DNA of 9,512 nucleotides from Hyphomicrobiales bacterium (GTDB lineage: Bacteria; Pseudomonadota; Alphaproteobacteria; Rhizobiales; HXMU1428-3): positions 1 to 9,512 of the forward strand of contig JAJFHW010000301.1 of NCBI GenBank assembly GCA_021775385.1. The letters are read 5' to 3'. A model generated the notes under the pieces. The model did not search any database, was not told the DNA's origin, and saw nothing but the letters and a program-made list of their open reading frames with translations. Below are positions 6,776 to 9,512 of the stretch, piece after piece. Within the stretch, counting starts at the first letter, position 1; each line of letters begins with the position of its first letter. Made by a program: the position numbers and the translations under genes.

Positions 6776-6827
6776 AGCCTTTACACTAGAAAACCCATGC
6801 GTATAAATAAAAACTATACTAAAGGCT
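6776..6827. promoter_or_regulatory. Inverted repeat around the AEC promoter, possible operator
   Basis: AGCCTTTA (6776-6783) is repeated inverted as TAAAGGCT (6820-6827). Extending inward to 14 bases per arm, 11 of 14 positions still match. The left arm overlaps the -35 box of the predicted promoter, and the right arm lies about 7-14 bases after the predicted transcription start. A dimeric regulator or a DNA loop could bind here; no regulator gene is in the window. Confidence 0.4.
6780..6807 (+). promoter_or_regulatory. Strong predicted promoter for the AEC transporter gene
   Basis: TTTACA (6780-6785, 5 of 6 consensus bases) and TATAAA (6802-6807, 5 of 6) are 16 bases apart. The predicted start near 6814 gives a leader of about 130 bases. 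This is the best promoter match in the window. The rest of the 6694-6943 interval holds no gene that I can support. Confidence 0.55.
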
Positions 6828-6943
6828 AGGAATTCAAAGTTTTAATCAGGTCTTCAAGTTTGCATCCCATTTACAAGTCAAAGAAGCTCAGCCACATAAA
6901 GCAACGTTAAAAACAAGAAGAATGAACAAGGCGTAATTGTGAT

Positions 6944-7909
6944 ATGGCAGGTCTCTTAAATAACATCGTCCCCTTCTTTGGTTTGATTATTTTAGGCTTC
7001 ATTGGTGGGCGAATTTTCAGGCATGAGGAAAACAGTCTGTTATGGCTAAACCGGTTCATTATTTATGCAGCTTTACCTCCATTAATTTTTCAAATCATTA
7101 GAAAAGCGCCCCCAGAGGGGTTGCTTAATTTACCTTTTTTTATGGGCACCACCTTAAGCACGTTCATAATCTTTGCATTGACAGCATTCACAATGCGCTG
7201 GTTTTATCAAGCATCCTTAACCAAGATGGGCATTCAAGGTGCTGCAGCGAGTTATGGGAATATCGGATATATCGGTTTGCCACTATGTCTTGGTATATTT
7301 GGAACAGAAGCAGCAATCCCGGCCATTCTGGTTTTTTGTTTTGATAACACCCTTCAATTCGTACTTGTTCCTTTATTTAATGCGTTAGATAATGATGGCC
7401 CAGTGAAGATCCGAAAATTGATCAAAAAGATCTTGCTGAAGGTTTTTCTGCATCCGTTTCTTTTAGCCACTATAGCGGGGGTCCTATTCCTTGTTGGCGA
7501 TATTCCAATGCCTATTCCTCTGGACAAATTGCTCACTATGTTAGAGCGAGCAGCTGGGCCATGTGCTTTGTTTGCGCTGGGGGTAACCGTTGCTCAGCAA
7601 CCAGCCCTTAAATTTAAGATGGAATTTTCAATTATTATTCTGGCAAAAATTATCATCCATCCGATCTTAACTTTCCTCATTTTGAGTTACATAGGCGGAT
7701 TTGATAAAACCTGGATGGGAGTGGCAATTCTTATGGCGGCATTGCCAACAGCATCAAACGTGTTTGTCATGGCGTCAGACTATAAAACATATGTAGATGG
7801 AACGTCGAATAGCATTTTGATCAGTACGATCATTTCATTTGTTACAATTTCAGCACTATTGTTATTATTCCAACAAGATCTCATTCCGTTAAATTTGTTT
7901 GTTAAATAG
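6944..7909 (+). CDS. AEC-family (auxin efflux carrier-like) transporter
   Basis: This is an inner-membrane protein of 321 residues with about ten hydrophobic segments, at roughly 5-22, 33-52, 66-85, 98-118, 123-145, 166-184, 203-217, 228-250, 258-278 and 288-308. Two conserved AEC stretches are visible: AASYGNIGYIGLPL (101-114) in the first half, and AALPTASNVFVMASDY (265-280) in the second, which together mark the crossover regions of the inverted-repeat fold. Bacterial relatives include MdcF-like carriers for malonate and other small carboxylates, but most are uncharacterised, so the substrate is unknown here. Length is normal and the gene is intact. The ATG at 6944 has AAGG about 12 bases upstream, a rather long spacing. 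It is transcribed alone, divergent from the cupin_5 gene. The promoter and inverted repeat upstream suggest regulated expression. Confidence 0.9.
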   Translation: MAGLLNNIVPFFGLIILGFIGGRIFRHEENSLLWLNRFIIYAALPPLIFQIIRKAPPEGLLNLPFFMGTTLSTFIIFALTAFTMRWFYQASLTKMGIQGAAASYGNIGYIGLPLCLGIFGTEAAIPAILVFCFDNTLQFVLVPLFNALDNDGPVKIRKLIKKILLKVFLHPFLLATIAGVLFLVGDIPMPIPLDKLLTMLERAAGPCALFALGVTVAQQPALKFKMEFSIIILAKIIIHPILTFLILSYIGGFDKTWMGVAILMAALPTASNVFVMASDYKTYVDGTSNSILISTIISFVTISALLLLFQQDLIPLNLFVK

Positions 7910-7931
7910 CAATAATAAAACACCAATAATG

Positions 7932-7959
7932 ACTTAAAAGCTGCTTGGCAGCTTTAAGT
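7932..7959 (+). terminator. Hairpin after the AEC transporter gene
   Basis: The arms 7932-7944 and 7948-7959 pair over 12 bp with one bulged A and a TTG loop, including AAAGCTGC/GCAGCTTT without a mismatch. It lies 22 bases after the stop codon. No T run follows, so it may be an imperfect terminator or a 3'-end stabilising stem. Confidence 0.45.
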
Positions 7960-8028
7960 AAGACATAAAATCCGTCTCTGGTAACGAAGAGAAATTCATA
8001 CAAAGATAAAAAAATATGATGGGATTGT

Positions 8029-8045
8029 GAACACAGTTTTTGTTC
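8029..8045. promoter_or_regulatory. Small inverted repeat upstream of the desaturase gene
   Basis: GAACA (8029-8033) and TGTTC (8041-8045) are separated by 7 bases, within the 234-base gap 7910-8143. It could be an operator for the desaturase gene. A TTGACC word follows at 8052-8057, but I found no -10 box at the right distance, so the promoter is not placed. Confidence 0.2.
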
Positions 8046-8143
8046 TCAAACTTGACCTATAGCCTCTTATATGGCACCAACTGAAAGAAAATAAAGCAAA
8101 ACTAGTTACGGGTTTTGTAGAAAATAATAGAGGGTGCCAATAA

Positions 8144-9142
8144 ATGACTGATCAAGTCCAGCAGCTGGCAAAGCATTGTCTAAACTATAGAGAGCCAAGC
8201 TCAGCGCGTGCTAATTTTCAACTTATCACCACCTTGGCCCTGTTTATTGTGTCTTGTTTAGCCATGTATCAAAGCCTTATCCATGTTGGGTATTGGCTCA
8301 CACTTTTGCTGGCTTTACCAACAGCTGGGCTAGTATTGCGCCTTTTCATTATTCAGCATGATTGCGGCCATGGCTCGTTTTATAATAATAATAGTGTAAA
8401 TGATTGGGTCGGACGGTCTCTCTCCGTTTTCACTATCACGCCATATGCCTATTGGCGCCGTCTCCATGCACTTCACCATGCTGGATCAGCCAACTTAGAC
8501 AAGCGTGGTTATGGAGATATCGATACGCTAACTGTCAAAGAATATAACGACTTGTCAAAATTAAAGCGTCTTGGCTACCGGGTTTATCGTAATCCATTTT
8601 TTCTCATGCTTGTTGGCGGACCAGTTCATTTTGCAATTCTACAAAGGTGGCCACTCTCATTTTCAAAACCATCATTGCAAATGTGGAGCAGTGTAATGGG
8701 GCTAAACCTTTCTATGGCACTCTATTATGGCGCCATAATTTGGTATATTGGCTGGCTTCCTTTCCTATTGTTAGCACTACCAGTAACGTTGATTGCTTGC
8801 TCTATTGGTGTTTGGTTATTTTACATTCAGCATCAATTTGAAGATACTCATTGGGAAAACAGTCAGCATTGGGATCGCAAAACAGCAGCGCTTTACGGCA
8901 GCTCTTATTATGCTTTGCCAACCATTCTACAATGGTTCACAGGCAATATCGGTATTCACCATGTCCATCATTTGTGCAGTTCTATACCAAACTATCGTTT
9001 ACAAGAATGCGTTGATGATGAACCAGAATTGAAAAAAATAAATTATCTGACAATTCGTCAGAGTTTAAAGTATGCCAACCTCTCTTTATGGGATGAAGAA
9101 TTAAAGAAACTGGTTTCGTTCAAAGCGGTTGCAAGAGCATAG
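8144..9142 (+). CDS. Membrane fatty acid desaturase (three histidine boxes)
   Basis: This di-iron membrane enzyme of 332 residues belongs to the FA_desaturase family. These proteins introduce double bonds into acyl chains, usually of membrane lipids, using oxygen and electrons from a ferredoxin or similar donor. All three histidine boxes are present: HDCGH (72-76), HALHH (108-112) and HHVHH (272-276). Extra conserved-looking histidines are at H230 and H236 (IQHQFEDTHW). Hydrophobic segments lie at about 25-47, 49-70, 150-166, 186-203 and 205-228, placing the boxes on the cytoplasmic face. Position specificity (for example delta-12 or omega-3) cannot be read, and carotenoid or alkane oxidation by related proteins is not fully excluded. 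The ATG has GAGG 10 bases upstream. The gene stands alone and no electron-donor gene is nearby. Confidence 0.88.
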   Translation: MTDQVQQLAKHCLNYREPSSARANFQLITTLALFIVSCLAMYQSLIHVGYWLTLLLALPTAGLVLRLFIIQHDCGHGSFYNNNSVNDWVGRSLSVFTITPYAYWRRLHALHHAGSANLDKRGYGDIDTLTVKEYNDLSKLKRLGYRVYRNPFFLMLVGGPVHFAILQRWPLSFSKPSLQMWSSVMGLNLSMALYYGAIIWYIGWLPFLLLALPVTLIACSIGVWLFYIQHQFEDTHWENSQHWDRKTAALYGSSYYALPTILQWFTGNIGIHHVHHLCSSIPNYRLQECVDDEPELKKINYLTIRQSLKYANLSLWDEELKKLVSFKAVARA

Positions 9143-9305
9143 ATGATTAGCAAGGCAGTTTAAGAAAGTTTTCTTGTAAGTTATTACTTTAGGCCGCTAT
9201 CTGGTATTCTGAATTAAAAAAAAGAAAAAGATCAATCAAAGCTCATTAAGAAAAGTTCCAAGCCTGGTCTTGTGTTGATCGTGTGAGAGTGTAGAAAACC
9301 GTAAA

Positions 9306-9512
9306 ATGCTGAAATCTGCGTTCATTATGATTTTAGCAATGCTATGCATTCCTCTAGGTGACGCAGCAGGAAAACTCTTAAGTAGTGTCTATGCTATAGA
9401 ACCTATTTTTATTGCCTGGAGTAGGTTTCTATTAGGGGCAGCCCTCATCTTAGTCTTAATGGCAGGCAAAAATCTCAATATAAAATTATTGTTAGATTGG
9501 CGCATTTGGTTG
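9306..9512 (+). CDS. DMT-superfamily (EamA) transporter, N-terminal part only
   Basis: The first 69 codons are present and the gene continues beyond the window. The reading frame starts at ATG 9306 and is closed upstream by an in-frame TGA at 9276-9278, with no other start codon between. The translation has two hydrophobic segments (about 3-17 and 41-53) and the pattern IPLGDAAGKLL (15-25) followed by FIAWSRFLLGAALI (35-48), typical of the first EamA repeat in drug/metabolite transporters. These are ten-helix inner-membrane exporters or importers of small metabolites; the substrate is unknown. No good RBS is seen: the nearest purine run (GAGAG, 9285-9289) is 16 bases away. The 163-base gap before it (9143-9305) holds no gene and no clear terminator or promoter. 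Confidence 0.8.
   Translation, partial: MLKSAFIMILAMLCIPLGDAAGKLLSSVYAIEPIFIAWSRFLLGAALILVLMAGKNLNIKLLLDWRIWL

Noticed and set aside
6923..6937. Four-codon frame (ATG to TAA) just before the AEC gene as a leader peptide
   Set aside because: Too short to distinguish from chance, with no attenuator-like hairpin pair attached.
8029..8045. Possible LexA (SOS) box
   Set aside because: The alphaproteobacterial LexA site is a direct repeat GTTC-N7-GTTC. Here the arms are inverted and GAAC and GTTC are 9 bases apart, so the match fails.
8647..9032. Plus-strand frames inside the desaturase gene (8647-8841, 8793-9032)
   Set aside because: They lie in other phases within an intact desaturase that keeps all three histidine boxes.
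1..9512. A new defence, mobile or biosynthetic system
   Set aside because: All long frames belong to known core or transporter/enzyme families in normal lengths. No transposase, integrase, toxin-antitoxin pair, CRISPR repeats or multi-gene cassette is visible.

Overview
The window looks like ordinary chromosome from an AT-leaning alphaproteobacterium, most likely of the Hyphomicrobiales (Rhizobiales). I base this on the proteins (an AlaC-type aminotransferase, a monofunctional homoserine dehydrogenase with an ACT domain, class II GlpX, RecJ) and on the order hom-glpX-recJ, which I recall as common in that group. The genus cannot be read from the sequence. No phage, insertion sequence, CRISPR array or defence locus is visible.

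Left part (1-5966), all on the + strand: alaC (GTG start, strong RBS) and hom are 17 bases apart and look co-transcribed. They link alanine/pyruvate amino-group transfer with the aspartate-family route to threonine and methionine. glpX (fructose-1,6-bisphosphatase, gluconeogenesis) follows after 105 bases that hold a good sigma-70-like promoter, and ends at a perfect 14-bp hairpin. A 419-base interval before the preferred recJ start then carries a weak promoter candidate and a GC-rich, hairpin-rich stretch with two tandem 39-bp repeats. recJ (single-strand-specific 5'-3' exonuclease) comes next, best started at ATG 4119.

Middle part (5967-6943): tRNA-Glu(UUC) at 6084-6158, with CCA encoded and its own promoter, points toward a minus-strand cupin_5/DUF985 gene. 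Between that gene and the next, divergent one lies a 250-base control region. It has a strong promoter toward the right whose -35 box lies in one arm of an inverted repeat; the other arm falls just past the predicted transcription start.

Right part (6944-9512), + strand: three membrane proteins stand in separate units. They are an AEC-family transporter, an acyl-lipid desaturase-like enzyme with three histidine boxes, and the first 69 codons of a DMT/EamA transporter cut by the window edge. The gaps of 234 and 163 bases between them hold a hairpin and a small inverted repeat but no gene.

I found no convincing new multi-gene system. The most unusual item is the structured tandem-repeat element upstream of recJ, where both differences between the two copies preserve the predicted hairpin. 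Next is the inverted repeat around the AEC transporter promoter.
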